Notes: generated by a model from the letters alone, not told the origin. DNA of 64,000 nucleotides from Stomorhina lunata (GCA_933228675.1 OW121742.1:127511983-127575982); one strand, 5' to 3'; shown: positions 1-13,290, numbered from the stretch's first letter. Program-made: numbers and translations.

Positions 1-742
1 ATTGTTTTATTTCTTGTAGTATATTTTAAGGGGTTAAAAATTCTCTTACTGGCCATTATATTTTTGTTAAAGAAAGTAATTCCCAAAGGTTTGTTGTCCA
101 AAGTCTGTCTGGTCAATCATATAAGTATTAGTTAAACGAAAGGGTTGAGTTAAACTACACATTTAATTTTATTTAACTCGAACAAATTGGAAAATTATTT
201 ATGCCTTGTAAGAAAATGTTATTGATAACAATGACAAAAATTTGACATAAGTTAAGAAAGGAATTTTTTTTAGTTTAGGGAAGAATAGACAAAAAGATTT
301 TTAGGCAGCTGGACTTTAAGTTTCTAAATGTACATTAGAGTTTAACAATGTTCATGCTAATGGAAATTTACTTTTAAATCGAATGACCAACTAATGGTGT
401 TAAGTCCCCCCCCCCGAGGCATGTCAGAGAGGACTCTCGTTGCCAAAGGAATATTATCAGACAGCACATCATCTGGCCCCTCAATAACACCTCATACAGA
501 GCTGCTCTGTAAGACATTAATGGGTACATAGTAATCTCTACGATAACAAGTGACCGGATGAATATTTTTCTTCGTGATCGTCCCTCATCTATTGCAGAGG
601 AAGACAGAAGTCTGAAGACTAACTATGGTATTACTGGCGCAATGGACTGCCTTAAATAATAAACCATTTTAGGGCCATGTATGACAAGGCCTTGTTAAAA
701 GTTCGGCAAAACGGTTGATAAGTGATAAATTAATTAAAAACT
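1..742. other. Non-coding AT-rich sequence
   Basis: I see no supported gene here. The only notable simple sequence is a run of ten C at 406-415. Open frames are short and frequently stopped. Confidence 0.7.
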
Positions 743-941
743 TGCAGAATGCTGTGAAGAAAGGGGGGGGGGGGGGGTAAATGCAAATACACTTCTTTTT
801 GAATAATATTTACATCCCGACTATTTTGTTATTTTTTGATAAAACTGCATGCATTCAGCTTATTTTTAAAATTATACAATTATTATAAAATTATTTTAAA
901 ACATCTTACCCCCCCCCCCCCCTTCTTCACAGCATTCTGCA
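743..941. mobile_element. Small MITE-like element with poly-G/poly-C inside its inverted repeats
   Basis: The left arm (743-779) starts TGCAGAATGCTGTGAAGAA and runs into 15 G. The right arm (907-941) is its reverse complement, with 14 C followed by TTCTTCACAGCATTCTGCA. The ~125-bp interior carries a segment (about 779-839) that recurs at 1,242-1,300, at the edge of the neighbouring family-A copy. There is no coding capacity. I could not identify a clear target-site duplication, so the superfamily is unknown. A 7-bp perfect palindrome around one central base, GTAGCCGACGGCTAC, lies just outside at 946-960. Confidence 0.75.
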
Positions 942-987
942 TATAGTAGCCGACGGCTACAGCAAGAGTGTGGGAAGTGAAGGTAGA

Positions 988-1255
988 TGAAAACTGAAAA
1001 ATGTTTGTTTTTGTTCAGTCGATAATCTACGCTTTTACTTTTGGTTTATGAACATAATTCTTAAAAGTTATGTTTGTAAAATTAGTAATAATCTGTCTAA
1101 ATTGGGGATAATCCTCCTGAAGAGATGGCTTAACCAACCATCGAAACGCGTCGAGGAATTTGGTTTCTCCGCAAACATTTTTTGGCTTTTTATCAATAAA
1201 TTGGTCTGTTACATTAATAAATAAATGTAACAGATTTGGGATCAAATGCAAATAC
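988..1255 (+). mobile_element. Dispersed repeat family A, diverged copy
   Basis: This copy shares long stretches with the more complete copy at 44,366-44,758: CTGAAAAATGTTTG, then GGATAATCCTCCTGAAGAGA, then AACCAACCATC..AACGCGTCGAGGA, then ACATTTTTTGG. Its right end, GGGATC..ATGCAAATACACTT, is a diverged form of the family terminus GGGATCTTAGTGCAATACAC. The 76-aa minus-strand open frame across it does not resemble a protein I know. The AT-rich array begins about 45 bp to the right. Confidence 0.75.
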
Positions 1256-1297
1256 ACTTCTTTTTGAATAATATTTAAATCCCGACTATTTTGTTAT

Positions 1298-2462
1298 TTT
1301 TTAAAAAAATTTTCTATAGAAAAATTTTTGATGAAAAAATTTTTGATAGAAAAATTTTCTTTGAAAATTTTTTTTTCTATAGAAAAATTTTTGATAAAAA
1401 AATTTTCTATGTCAAAATTTTTGATAAAAAAATTTTCAATAGAAACATTTTTGATAAAAAAATTTTCTATAGGAAAATTTTTGATAAAAAAAAAATTTCA
1501 GTAGTAAAATTTTTGATAAAAAAATTTTTTTAGAGAAAAATTTTTGATAGAAAAACTTTCTTTAAAAATTTTTTTTTCGCAAAATTTGTTTGTGTTTTCT
1601 ATAGAAAAATTTTCAATAGAAATCTTTTTGCATAAAAATTTTATAAAAAATTTTGTATAGTAAAATTTTTGATAAACAAAATTTTATTAAAAAAATTTTC
1701 TAAAGAATAAAAAAAAAATTAGAGAAAAATTTTTGATATAAAAAATCATAATAAAAAAAAAATTTTATAGAAAAATTTTTGATTAAAAAACTTTTTATAA
1801 AAAAATGTTTGATAAAAAAATTTTTGATAAAAAAATGTTCTACGAAAAATTTTTGATAAAAATATTTTTTATAGAAATCTCTTAAAGAAAAATTTTTAAT
1901 TAAAAAAAAATTCTATAGAAAAATTTTTGATTAAAAAAAAATTTTATAGAAAAATTTTTTGACAAAAATATTTTCTATAGAAACCTTTTAAAGAAAAATT
2001 TTTGATTAAAAAAAAATTTCTAGAGAAAAATTTTTGATAAATAAAATTTTCTATTGAAATTTTTTTGATAACAAAAATTTTCTAAAGAAAATTTTTGACA
2101 AAAAAATTTTCTAAAGAAAAATTTGTGATAAAAAATTTTTTTAGAGAAAAATTTAAGGTATAAAAAATTATTGATAGAAAAATTTTTGATAGAAGAACTT
2201 TATTTAAAAAAAAATTTCAATAGAAAAATTGTTGATAAAAAAAATGTCTTTAGAAAAATTTTTGGTAAAAAAATTTTCTAAATAAAATTTTGTGATAAAA
2301 AAATTTTTTAGAGGAAAATTTTTGATATACAAAATTACCTATAGAAAAGTTTTTGATAGAAAAACTTTGTCGATATTTTTTGATATAAAAATTGCTGTAC
2401 AAAAATTTTCTATGTAAAAATTTTTGATAAAAAGATTTTCCATAGAAACATTTTTTGATTAC
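1298..2462. repeat. AT-rich ~30-bp tandem array 1 (GATA-spacer type)
   Basis: Degenerate tandem units of about 30 bp consist of A/T blocks (AAAAATTTTT) separated alternately by GATA and CTATAG. The pattern is nearly self-complementary, so it reads similarly on both strands. Because 30 bp is 10 codons, frames stay open by chance and give KIFYRKIFDK-type peptides. Units differ by many indels in A/T run length, which suggests an older array than the one at 57.4-59.0 kb. Confidence 0.93.
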
Positions 2463-4628
2463 ATAGCAGACATGTGGTAATAGAGGCAGGAACACTCATA
2501 TCTCAATAAAATCAATATATTTTGCTTAATTATTGTTTTTTTTTAATTTTTTTTTTTCTTTAAATTAAATTAATTTTTTTTTAATTCTGATAGTTCTCAC
2601 AGCATGAGTTCTAAAAATTAAATTTTGTTTGTAAAAATTATTTTTTTCAAAAGTTTTTATATGAAAACAATCTCCAAATTTCGTTCACTTAGAAATTTTA
2701 TATTGCACCAAAATTCATTTTTTTATTTACATACGCAAAAAGCTCTCGACCACAAAGCTCCGTTAAATGAATTATTATCACACTTACCTGGTGAAAAAAC
2801 CACGAACTGTTGAAATGGATTTTTCACACAACTTAACCAATAAAAGACAAATCCCCACGTCCAGCAGCACAAAAAACAATAATTGTTTATCAAATTGCTT
2901 TTTAAATTATTGTATGTACAAATAAGGTGTAATAACTGCAAAAATTTAAATTGTAAAAATTCAGAAGCCAAAATATTGTGGTTTTCATTTTCAACCGCAA
3001 TCAGTTGAAAAAGTGCTAATAGCAGATCATTACAGAGCAAATACGAGTAAAAAACAATAGAGGGCATCACAGTTTGAAGGAGATTTGAAAAGAATATATT
3101 TTTTTTCTTTTTTTTTGGAACAAGTAGTTCTCCTGAATATTTCATATTTTTGTATATTTTTTATTATAAGAAAATATTTTTTGTCCAATTTTTAAGTTAA
3201 AGTTCACATCCATTTATATTATGGTTATATTGGTTAACAAAACTTTCTGACATTAGCAAATTTTATGTAAACCACAAAATAAATTACAATAAAAATTCGT
3301 CAATTTTTTCCTTTTTGAAGACTTAAGCAAAACAAAAAAACATATTGAAATCGACATGATGTGATAAGAGAAAAACACAACAAAATAGTTCATACATATC
3401 TAATGAAAAGTCCTTCTGGGATTTGGCAACAACCCTTTTAATTCTCATAATAATACATTTTAAGTTATTATGTTTTACATCATTTATAAATGTAAGAAAA
3501 ACTACTCGTATAAGAAATATATATATAACCAATGACCACTATCATGGGTTAAATAAAAAGGGTTCCATAGGTATTTGTTCCTATTCATACTTAGATTCCT
3601 ATCAGTTTTCTTATCCAATGATCCTTAGTTTATTTTTCATTTTTTTAAAGACATTTTTATTACAAAATTTTTACAACATTAACATTTTTATGCCATAAAT
3701 TCAGGAAAAAATAATCAAAAAAGTTTCAAAAAAATTTGTTGCGCTCGGTTCCAGTTTTTCCTGCTCTCTCTCAACACCCTTGACCACTTGTCAAGGAAAA
3801 CAAATTGTTTTTTTAAGACAAGAGTGGGTAGTTTATCATTATTTTTCCTAAAGGGTTTATTTTTCTGTCTTTATCATTTTTATCCTGTTTTTTAAGGACT
3901 TTTTTATGATTAAATTTTTCCTTTTTTTCTTCGAGCTTGACTTGATGTTTTTCTGTTGGTGTTTTTGTTTGGTCCATTTTAATAAGATTTTATTTATTCA
4001 GTTTATATTTACAAATTACTTACGGCTAATAAATCATTCCGCTTGTCAAAATATAAAAAATGCATAAATTTTGAAAATGACTTCTTCGCCAGGAAGATGA
4101 TATTAGGTTTGGGATTTCAAAGTTTGGAAATGAAGAGGAGTTTTGGAATTTTTAATAACTTTTATTTAAATAAGATAAAATTTGTATTTTCATGAACAAA
4201 AGCTTTCAAAAAAATAAGCTTTTAATGAAAAATGTATAAATTTTTAATATATACTCGAAAAAGCTTTTCTGCCTTAAGGCGAAATGAACTACAAAATGTA
4301 TCTACGCTTTTTGCAACATGTAATGAATGGCAAATCTTGTTTTCCTGACGATATATGGTTGGACCGAACACATTTTTCGAGTGTCGAAAGAAGCATTCAA
4401 TTGCCTTTTCTTTAAAGTTTCAAAGTAGTTTTTGTATGCCATCAACTTTCATCCTATAAAAAATACAACTCTCATGTATGAGCCGGTGCTTCAAAGTCTA
4501 TTTTAAGCTTTTCGACCGAATTCAAAAGAGGGCTTATATCTGTGAGAAAATAGTAGCCAACTGTAACTATTGACTGTTTTACCGTTTCTATAAAAGTTAT
4601 ATATCTAACGAAATAAGATTTCTAATTC
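2463..4628. other. Non-coding AT-rich sequence
   Basis: I see no supported gene, RNA or element in this 2.2 kb. Open frames of 62-140 aa on both strands overlap one another, are low in complexity (runs of F, K, I) and match no family I recognise. Confidence 0.65.
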
Positions 4629-5592
4629 CTGAAAAAAAATTCTTTACAAAAAATTTTGATAAATAAATTTTCTGTAAAAAACTTTTTGATAACAAATTTT
4701 CTATAAAAAATGTTTGATAAAAAAATTTCTATAGAAAAATTTTTAATAAAAAATTTTCAATAGACAAATTGTTGATAAAAAAATTTTCCATAGAAACATT
4801 TTAAAAAAAAATTTTCTATAGAAAAATTTTTGATAAAAAAATTTTCTATAGAAAGATTTTAGATAAAACAATTTCTTATGGAAAAATTTTTGGTAAAAAA
4901 ATTTCTATAGAAAAATTTTTGGTAAAAAAATTTCTATAGAAAAATTTTTGATAAAAAATTTTCTATAGAAAAATTTTTTACAAAATAATTTTCTATAGAA
5001 TAATTTTTGATAAAAAAATTTCTACAGAAAAAATTTTGACAAAAAAATTTTCTATACAAACATTTTCGACAAAAAAATTTCTATAGAAAAATTTTTGATA
5101 AAAAATTTTCTATAGAAAGATTTTAGATAAAACAATTTTTTATGGAAAAATTTTTGGTAAAAAAATTTCTATAGAAAAATTTTTGATAAAAAATTTTCTA
5201 TAGAAAAATTTTTAATAAAATAATTTTCTATAGAATAATTTTTGATAAAAAAATTTTTACAGAAAAAATTTTGATAAAAAAATTTTCTCGACAAAAAAAA
5301 TTTCTATAGAAAAATTTTTGATAAAAAATTTTTCTATAAAAAAATTTTTGATAAAAAATTTTCTATAGAAAAATTTTTTACAAAAAAAAATTTTATAAGA
5401 AACTTTTTATAGAAAAATTTTTGATAAAAAAATTTTCTGTATATAACAAAAAACTTTAGTAACAGATTTTTGATAAAAAAATTTTCTATAGAAAAAATTT
5501 AGATAAAACAATTTTTTATAGTAAAATTTTTGTTAAAAAAATTTTCTATAGAAAATTTTTTGATAAAAAGATTTTCTATAGAAAAATGTTTG
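4629..5592. repeat. AT-rich ~30-bp tandem array 2 (GATA-spacer type)
   Basis: This array has the same unit type as the one at 1.3-2.5 kb: AAAAATTTTTGATA and AAAATTTTCTATAG alternate with period about 28-31 bp. Its right edge falls within about 10 bp of the family-B copy starting at 5,600, so the array may be part of, or anchored to, that element. Confidence 0.93.
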
Positions 5593-5599
5593 ACTGCTT

Positions 5600-5829
5600 T
5601 ACAAAGCATTCTTTAAAGCGGAGCCGTCCATATCTACAGCAAATGTGTGAACTTTTACAAAAGAAATTTTACAGCAACTATGTTTGTCTCTCTCACACTT
5701 ACACAAAATTATCTTTGCAAGGTCATTGTTTTTTGAAACTTAATGCTGCCAGATTATAATTTTTTGCTCGATTATATGAAGAAAAATGTAAATCTGGCAA
5801 CAATGATCATAGGGGCCTTCAAAGCTATT
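5600..5829 (-). mobile_element. Dispersed repeat family B, copy 1
   Basis: About 230 bp are the reverse complement of 8,484-8,710, with long shared words such as GTTGCCAGATTTACATTTT, CTTCATATAATCGA, AATCTGGCAGCA, GACCTTGCAA and TTTTGTAAAAGTTC. Internally, TGCCAGATT and AATCTGGCA form a 9-bp inverted repeat. I see no coding capacity and cannot name the family. Confidence 0.85.
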
Positions 5830-7600
5830 TATCACTAGTGCAAATATGAATGTGTGCGTTTTGGACAGGTTTGCTTTAAAGTTACATCAGAATCAATTTG
5901 AAATTAAATTTGAATAAAGCTTTAATTTGAAAAAAACTCTATCTCAAAAACTTTTACGTTCACTTAAAATTATTTTGTATAGCTTTATACATAATTTTTA
6001 ATATAACTTAAATCTATTTCCCAATTTCCACACTCTGCTAATTATATTTTCTTCACCACTCGTGAAATTATATCCTTTTTTCAATTCCACACTTAAAAGG
6101 ATTTGTTAGTGTTGGGAGTAAAAAAATAAATATTGCTTATGACAGCTGTCAAAACTTTTAATAATCACTTTACAATTGTTTGTTATTTCTGGCAAAATTG
6201 AAACAATACTTTTTTTCTTCTGGGTCCACAATTACTAATACCGTCTTTTCTATGCGGTGCTACAAAATTACAAATTGGTAAAGCTTCTCAAATGTCACCA
6301 ACATTTTTTTGGTGGGTAATGTTTGGTTTTGGAGTTTAACAATTTCGTATTCAACAAAAAAGCAAATACCACTTTTAAAACGAGTGACAGTTTCTGGATA
6401 AATAAACAAATTTGAATAAATTTTAGAAATTGTAAGTAGCCGACCCTTCCCCTTTTAAAGCTAAATCAAATGATTCAATTAACCACAGTTTATTTTAAAA
6501 TCTAAAATCTATTTACAAGCTACAATTTTCTAAATAGAATAGAATATTTTTTTGCAATTAGCTGAACATTCTGTTAAATCAAAAGCTCATACTCTAGTTA
6601 CAGAGATTCAGCCTAAATGGGTGTAAGGTTGAAGTAGAAATGTAAGGATTTTGTTAACTTTGAATGTATTGTTGGGCTTTTTTTCTGTAGCATTCGTTGT
6701 CATTTTGTTTATTTAACGTTAAATTAATTGCGGTCTCATATTTCGTTATGCAAAATTTTAAGTGAACTCTAACTCTCATCTTATTGTATTGTTGTAGCTA
6801 CTGAATTTGGATTTGGGGCTGTGACGGTGGCAGTGGCGGTTGTTTGCATATTTTATGAACTTCAAACTATTTGCGTAAGATTTACTTAACGGCAAAATGT
6901 ATTTACGTTGCTAATTGAAGTAGAAATTCGATGTTTATTGTTGCTTTAATAGTAGTAAGTACCATGTACGAGTACTTTGGTATGATACTGGGTTTGACAC
7001 TGACACTGGGGTAATGGTTAGACTCCACTCCCCACCCTACAGCTTATCTTTTAACTCCTTTTCATTGATCATTGCTGCTGATGGGGGGTAATAAGACACT
7101 TTTTAGTTTAATCTTAAATAGAAGAAATTGTTGTTGCTAGTAGTAAGATGAAGCAGCAATTGTTGTCTCAAGTGATATTGTCTCCTTGTCGTTGCTCTGT
7201 TTTGTCGTCTTAATGCTGGCTCAGGTTTTTTGTTCTGTTTGTTTGTAGTTCAAGTGTTTTGTCATAAAATGTTTAAAGGTCTATTGTTTAGTTAGTAATT
7301 ATTACTATAAAAAAATATTTTACTAAATTTCTTAAGGCGAGAAAAAGAATTTTGTAAGAAAAGCTAAACGCAGACAAAAGATTTTAATTCGAAATGGATT
7401 TGGAATGTGTATTTTTTGGAATACCTATAGTTCCTTTCTGGTATACTCTAGATAGTTAGGCCTCCTATCATAAACAAAGAACTTCCAGACCTAGTTATAT
7501 CAAAATTATAGTTTAGCTATTATCAAATTTGAACTGTCAAAATCACAATTCCGTGAAATGGGAGAAACCTAAAATAATGCACCAATTTTATAAAATTCAA
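5830..7600. other. Non-coding sequence
   Basis: No gene or clear repeat is visible. Base composition is slightly less AT-rich than the arrays, with short G-rich patches near 6,820-6,845 and 7,000-7,090. It could hold regulatory DNA, but nothing in the sequence shows this directly. Confidence 0.6.
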
Positions 7601-7607
7601 GATTACA

Positions 7608-7744
7608 TGGGCGTCAGGCAAGCAGGCTTGACGGACGTACATACTGGCAGTGATTCTGAGTCTATCGATATACTTAAAGGTGGGTCTCAAACAAATGTTT
7701 CTATGCGTTACATACATCACCTCAAACTTAATAAAATGGTATAA
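7608..7744 (+). mobile_element. 3' end fragment of dispersed family G
   Basis: The stretch AGTGATTCTGAGTCTATCGA..ATACTTAAAGGTGGGTCTCA matches the 3' part of the copies at 17,560-18,003 and 47,527-48,493. The copy is 5'-truncated and non-coding; the 71-aa and 84-aa frames across it are incidental. Confidence 0.65.
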
Positions 7745-8483
7745 GAATAATATTCTAGAATAACTGTATATCGCCAATTCTTTTTAAAATATATTTCGAT
7801 GACCGCACTTAAAATCACTTTTTTATGGGCTAAAAGTTTTGATTTGAAATATAATCCAATGTATCTCTGTCATTTATGAACTTCTTATGAAAGTGCTACA
7901 AAATATCTCTCTAACCAATTACCATACATTCCTCAACATTAACCCATTATAGGACTATTTGTAAATATATAATTTCTTTCTTAGTTTTTTTCACAAAAAT
8001 GTGCTTATCTCAAAAAATTATCGATGTGAGAGATATCAATATAATATAGTTTTACGTAGCGAGATCTTCAAGCTTTCATTTACTAAAATGAAAAGCTTTC
8101 ATCCAGCTTTCAGTCAAGTATACTCGACAGTTCAGTACTTAATACGATTATATCAGCAAATTTCAAAAGATCGTCCTATAACCTCGTACAATATAAAAAT
8201 GTTGTACAAAGATGAGTTTGTTGTAGCAAAAGCTTTTAAAAGGTTTTCCGAAATATTTTTTTTATCAAAAGTGGACAAATTCTATCGTTCAAAGATTATA
8301 ATAAAAATTTTATTAAGAAAAACAAATTTTTTATCGAAAGCTTAAATAGCTTCTACATGTATTAAAAAAGTTTCATCAAAAGTTTTTATTAATTTAATTT
8401 CTTAATGTCATTTTAGGGAAAAAGTGCATCTAAAGCAGACCTGTTCAAAAACACATACATTAATAAATGCATTTGTGTTAAAC
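7745..8483. other. Non-coding sequence with many AAGCTTT-like words
   Basis: I see no gene. Words such as AAAGCTTTC and AAAAGCTTTTAAAAG recur irregularly from about 8,080 and continue to about 9,000. They do not form a clean tandem array. Confidence 0.5.
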
Positions 8484-8710
8484 ACCTTTGAAAGCTCTTA
8501 CGGTCAGTGTTGCCAGATTTACATTTTCCTTCATATAATCGAACAAAAATCTAATCTGGCAGCACTGACTTTGAAAAGGACACTGACCTTGCAAGGACAA
8601 TTTTACGTAAGTGTGAGCGGGACAAACATAGTGTTTCGGTGTAAAAGCTCTTTTGTAAAAGTTCGCATATTGTGCTCTAGAGCTGGACGGCTCTGATCTA
8701 AAGCCTTTCC
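8484..8710 (+). mobile_element. Dispersed repeat family B, copy 2
   Basis: This is the inverted partner of 5,600-5,829, about 2.65 kb away. It begins CCTTTGAAAGCTC and ends GGACGGCTCTGATCTAAAGC. It shows no array on its outer side, unlike copy 1. The 90-aa open frame crosses it by chance. Confidence 0.85.
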
Positions 8711-10371
8711 AATAGTAATTTATTCTAAAATGTACTTAAAATTAAACTTTGTAAATACAAAAGCTTTACCTGCAATTTTGAAAGTTAAAGCTTTCCTCGC
8801 TTTTACATATTTCAAAACACAGCTTTTACAACAAAGAAATACAAAGCTCATCTATAATTTTTATTTGTTAAAAATCAAAATCCGATAGTCTTTTAAAACT
8901 TTTTAAAGCAGAAAAATGTATGTAAAGATTTTTCTAAAACAAATTTTCTTTAGCGTTGTATATGCAAAAGCTTTGCATGGAATTTGGACGTAATCAGGGT
9001 TTATGTCTTTGATAAAAGTGTTAAGTGTGTCTCGAATAAAGAAAATAATAATGAAAAACTACATACTACATTCCTTGATTACATTTCATTTAACCATGAA
9101 AAATTGCTTCCTATTTTTTTTTGTAAAACCACAAAATTGTTCATTTTTATCTGAATAACCCGAAATATTTATGTGAGTGCTATTAGTTTTGTCTTCAAAA
9201 CTAGTTTTAAATTGATTTCCTCCTATTACGGAATATTAATCGTAGAGCTCCTTTTAAAACGAATACCCTTAAAATTCAAACAAAGGGTGTCTAAGGAAAA
9301 TTTCAAAGGTAACAAAAGATTTGTTGACTTTAGTCATTTATATAAAAATAAAGAAAATATAAAAAGAAATGTAAACATATTGAGAAAATTTTCAAAAAGG
9401 GTATAACCATGAGCTCTATACATTTAAGTTTGATTATATCTTTTTATGTTGATGACAAATATCACCATCATCTATTCATTCTTAGTCAGATTCATACTTC
9501 AAGCATTGTTGCTGTTGTTGTTGCTGCTGTTGTTTGACAGTCATTCATGCAACCATAACGAAAAATGTAAAGTCTTTTGTTACTTTAAACTGGATATTAT
9601 TTATCAAGGTATTTTTATACAATTGGAAACTTATATACTTATATGGGAAAAACTAACATATGAGTATCAGGAATGGAATCCTGTGGTTTATTGTACGGGA
9701 AGGAAGGAGTATTGTTCAGTTATGCTGCAAGAAAACTATTCTAGTGAACATCATATTTCCCTAAGAATTTTCTTCATTTTCCTTTTACCATCTTACCACT
9801 TAACATTTGTGCAAGTTTTGTAAACCATACACCTTTCTTTGTTGTTGTTTCTTTATCAAACAAAAAGAGTCCTTGTTGTTATATTCCTCCGTTTGTCACA
9901 TGAGTTTGTTGTCGTTTTTGATATTTGATTTCCGCTAAATTGACTCGATTTGTTATTTTATAGTTTATTTATGTTACAATACCGAAATGAAAAAGATTTG
10001 AATTGTAGTGCATTAGTATTTGCAATCAGCCAACCAACTAGAATTGATGCTGCTTTATCCTGAATCCTTGTAAAGGTCTTTAGGTTTGTTGAACTTTTCG
10101 CTATAAAGAATTTTTGTTGAATTTTATGATGATGACTGAAAGAATAGAGATTTTTTTAAAAATTACTTTCGTTTTATAGATAAGAAAAATTGATTTAGGT
10201 TTAAAGATTGGGAAATCAGAGATTAAAGCTAATACATGAACTTGAAAGGATTTTAAGGATATGGGTATATTTAAAAAATAAGTTCTTATCAACTGAATGA
10301 GTTTTCTTGAATATTTATGGAGTTTTTAGGAAGACACCAATTAGAATATTTTGTTTTGTATTACCTTTTGT
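8711..10371. other. Non-coding sequence with a short (TTG/CTG) microsatellite
   Basis: No supported gene. A short GTTGCTGTTGTTGTTGCTGC tract lies at about 9,507-9,536, inside a 125-aa frame that is otherwise unremarkable. Nothing else is recognised. Confidence 0.55.
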
Positions 10372-10372
10372 T

Positions 10373-10418
10373 TGTGTCTGTCTGTCTGTGTATGTGTCTG
10401 TGTCTGTGTCTGTGTCTG

Positions 10419-10452
<34 letters not shown>

Positions 10453-10545
10453 GTTGTCTGTTTGGCTGGCTGTTTGTCTGTCCGTCTGTCTGTTGAAAAC
10501 ACGAAAACGCCTAAACGAAAAAAGTTAGGTTAGCGAAACTTAAAA
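10373..10545 (+). mobile_element. Mini-me/DINE-like fragment with impure (GTCT)n tract
   Basis: An impure TCTG/TGTG/TGGC tract (10,373-10,493) is followed by TTGAAAACACGAAAACGCCTAAACG..AGCGAAACTTA. The same downstream words follow the long tract at 29,711 (TTGAAATCACGATAACGCC, AAACGAAAGGAGC). The upstream part of the element is not recognisable. The serine/valine/cysteine-rich frames are microsatellite artefacts. Confidence 0.75.
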
Positions 10546-13290
10546 AAATAGAAAGATATAGAAAAGATAGGACAAGTGGCCGTGACACACCCATACAATG
10601 TTTTCATATACTGTAATTAACAATATATTGGAGAAACTACCTATTAGCGGCGAAGCTCCCTGGTGTTTAGCTAGTATTCTTCTAAATTAAGACATTATGC
10701 GAAATTAATTATAGTTATTACAAGTCAAATATTTTAACAATTATTAAATACTAGAGGAGTATTTGACTAGACAATACTTATGTCCTCAATACTTCTCAAA
10801 ATATATATTGATCAAAATTTTCCAACAGTTGTTTCTTTTCCTGAATTACTTTCAAAAGCCAGTAGTTTTCCTTAATGACATTATGACATGTTTTAAGAAT
10901 TCAACAATTCCAATAAATAAATACTCAAACATATCTCCATTTAACTTATACTATATTTTCCTATTAGTCACATTTTGCACATCAATAAACCTAGAAAACT
11001 TAATTTAGTTTCAACTTCTATTTGCTTACTCTAACACATATGAATATCAAATAATTTTCCATATAAATTTAACACAGTCTATATAATCACTTTACGCGCG
11101 TAAATTCCACATTTTACGTTTACTGCCTGCCCTCTTCCACGAATGAACGTAAGCAAAATTGCTCTTTATACCCCAACCCAAAATGCCCCACTTAAATTGT
11201 GAAGAATAACAGGAAATAGTAGTAGAAGACAATTCTGGTTTTCTCCAAGAATTGGAAAAAAATGCTTTTATATATTAGTACTACCCCCATTCTTGGGATT
11301 TATATGAAAGACAATTTGAAATTGGATGATTTTCAGTTGTCATTTGAATGTGAAAACACTTGCAAACAAGTTTAATATGGACAAAGGAAGGCAGTGCAAA
11401 AAGGGATTTTAAAATTTTAAACGTGTCAGGGTAATAGTCAATTGCAACTTTAATGGTAATTTACTTGCATTAGATCACCTCACTCATTATTGATTTTTGG
11501 CTTAATATGCAAATATATGCAGATGATTTGTATGTTCTTATAAAATTAAGACTTGAGACTTTTAATAAATGTATATTATTTTTTTCTCATAAGTTCTTAT
11601 TTAATATAAGTTTTACACTTTTTAAAATTTTTATTATAATTTATCCAAAAAATTATCAAAATCTTTTTCAAAACGTTTTCCTCCTGCCCTCCTATACATA
11701 GTTTATCGAATTGTAACCCAAACCTATTAAGGAGACACAATACAGATACAAACAAAGCCCCCCATCCCTTTTCAAGCACTCGCATAAATACACACACAAT
11801 AATCATTACAACAAGTACACAAACTCACAGGAACACCAGATGAACAACAGTAACTGTGTAAGCGAGCAAGCGTACGACTATGTGTAAATAATTGTAGTAG
11901 TAGTGGTTGGAAAAAAAAGCGGCATAGGTTTACTTTAACAACAGTATCAAAGTACAAACTGTACCCTTTTTGGGTGAGTGTGTTGCGAGGCAAAAAGGCA
12001 GGGAAGTCAAACTAAATAAAACTCTGAACTGAACTCGAAATGACGGCGGAATGACACACTGACTATTACACTCTATATTCAAAACGTCTGACAGTTAAAC
12101 TGTTTGCTTGACATACAAAAAACAGTAGAAGGGAAAGAGAGATTATAAATACCTATAAAAACCCGAGGAGTTAAGTGAAAAAATAAAGTAGTACTGAAGT
12201 AGTCATTCGTCGTAGTAGTCTTCGTCATCGCAGTAGTACTTATTTGGCTTTTGCAGGAAAATGGTCAGAGAGTTAAAGAATTACGGGAAAAATCCACCCC
12301 TATTCCAAAAAGTATAACAATGCAAATGACTACGAGGATGATGATGTTCTTGATGTTGACGACTATAACTGAATGACTGAGTTATGGAGTAAAATGTGTG
12401 TGGCGGTGAAAAAATTTTATAAATAAAAGAAGCGAAAAATAACCGCACATAGGCCAGAGACCATCACATTTAGGCCAAGGGCGGGGTGATGTTAAACCAA
12501 AAAGGAATGTAAATGTTGTGTACAGTCAATTGTTCATATTTTTGTTTTGTGTATGATTTTTTTTATATTATTATTTTCTATTCAAGTATAAAGGGACAAC
12601 TTGTAAAGAGGAGGAGAAAGGAAATATGGAATATCTTGTAGATACAATACATTACACTTTACTACAATAGAATACTGTAAGCAGTGGAGGAACAGTGGGT
12701 TTGGTTGGACAAAAAGTTAGTGGTTAAGTTGCCTTAGAAATATTATATATCTTCAGTTGAAGGATAACTATTAGGGATGAGTCTATCAAAAATATATACA
12801 TAACTCTTGATCATCACAACTTTTTGTTTTAATTTTCGAATGAACTTCCCCCAATTTTTATTGATTTTCGCGGAAATTTCCATCCCGATTCAATATTCAT
12901 TTAATTTTCGAAAGAGGAACGTCTAAACTTTTTTTAAAGGGGTAGCATAATTTTAAAATCTTTAAATTCCTTTGGATTTGAAATCGGTTGCTTTTATTGC
13001 GTTCGATATGAAAAAATATAGCTGGTAAATCGATAATATGACTTGGACCTTTAGACTCTCATATATCAGCCGTTGCTTTAATGTTATTATAAAACTTCTC
13101 AACATTGAGAATTAATATGAAATGACTTATTTATTTTATGCCAACAGCAAAGCACGATGGTTGATTAGCGCGTTATATTTCAAGTTTAAAAACGTATGTA
13201 TTTTTGTATCCATCTACTTCGTTAGTGATAAATTCTGAATTGGCGAAGTTACCAGGCATTACCCAAAAAATTAAAAAATGTTTTAGAATT
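10546..13290. other. Non-coding sequence
   Basis: No supported gene over 2.7 kb. Items seen are a 14-bp palindrome TTTACGCGCGTAAA at 11,091-11,104 and a somewhat less AT-rich stretch at about 11,650-12,500. Short frames of 64-81 aa match nothing I know. Confidence 0.55.

Noticed and set aside
2723..3145. 140-aa minus-strand gene
   Set aside because: Hydrophobic and K/N/F-rich, as expected for AT-rich non-coding DNA; overlaps other frames and matches nothing known.
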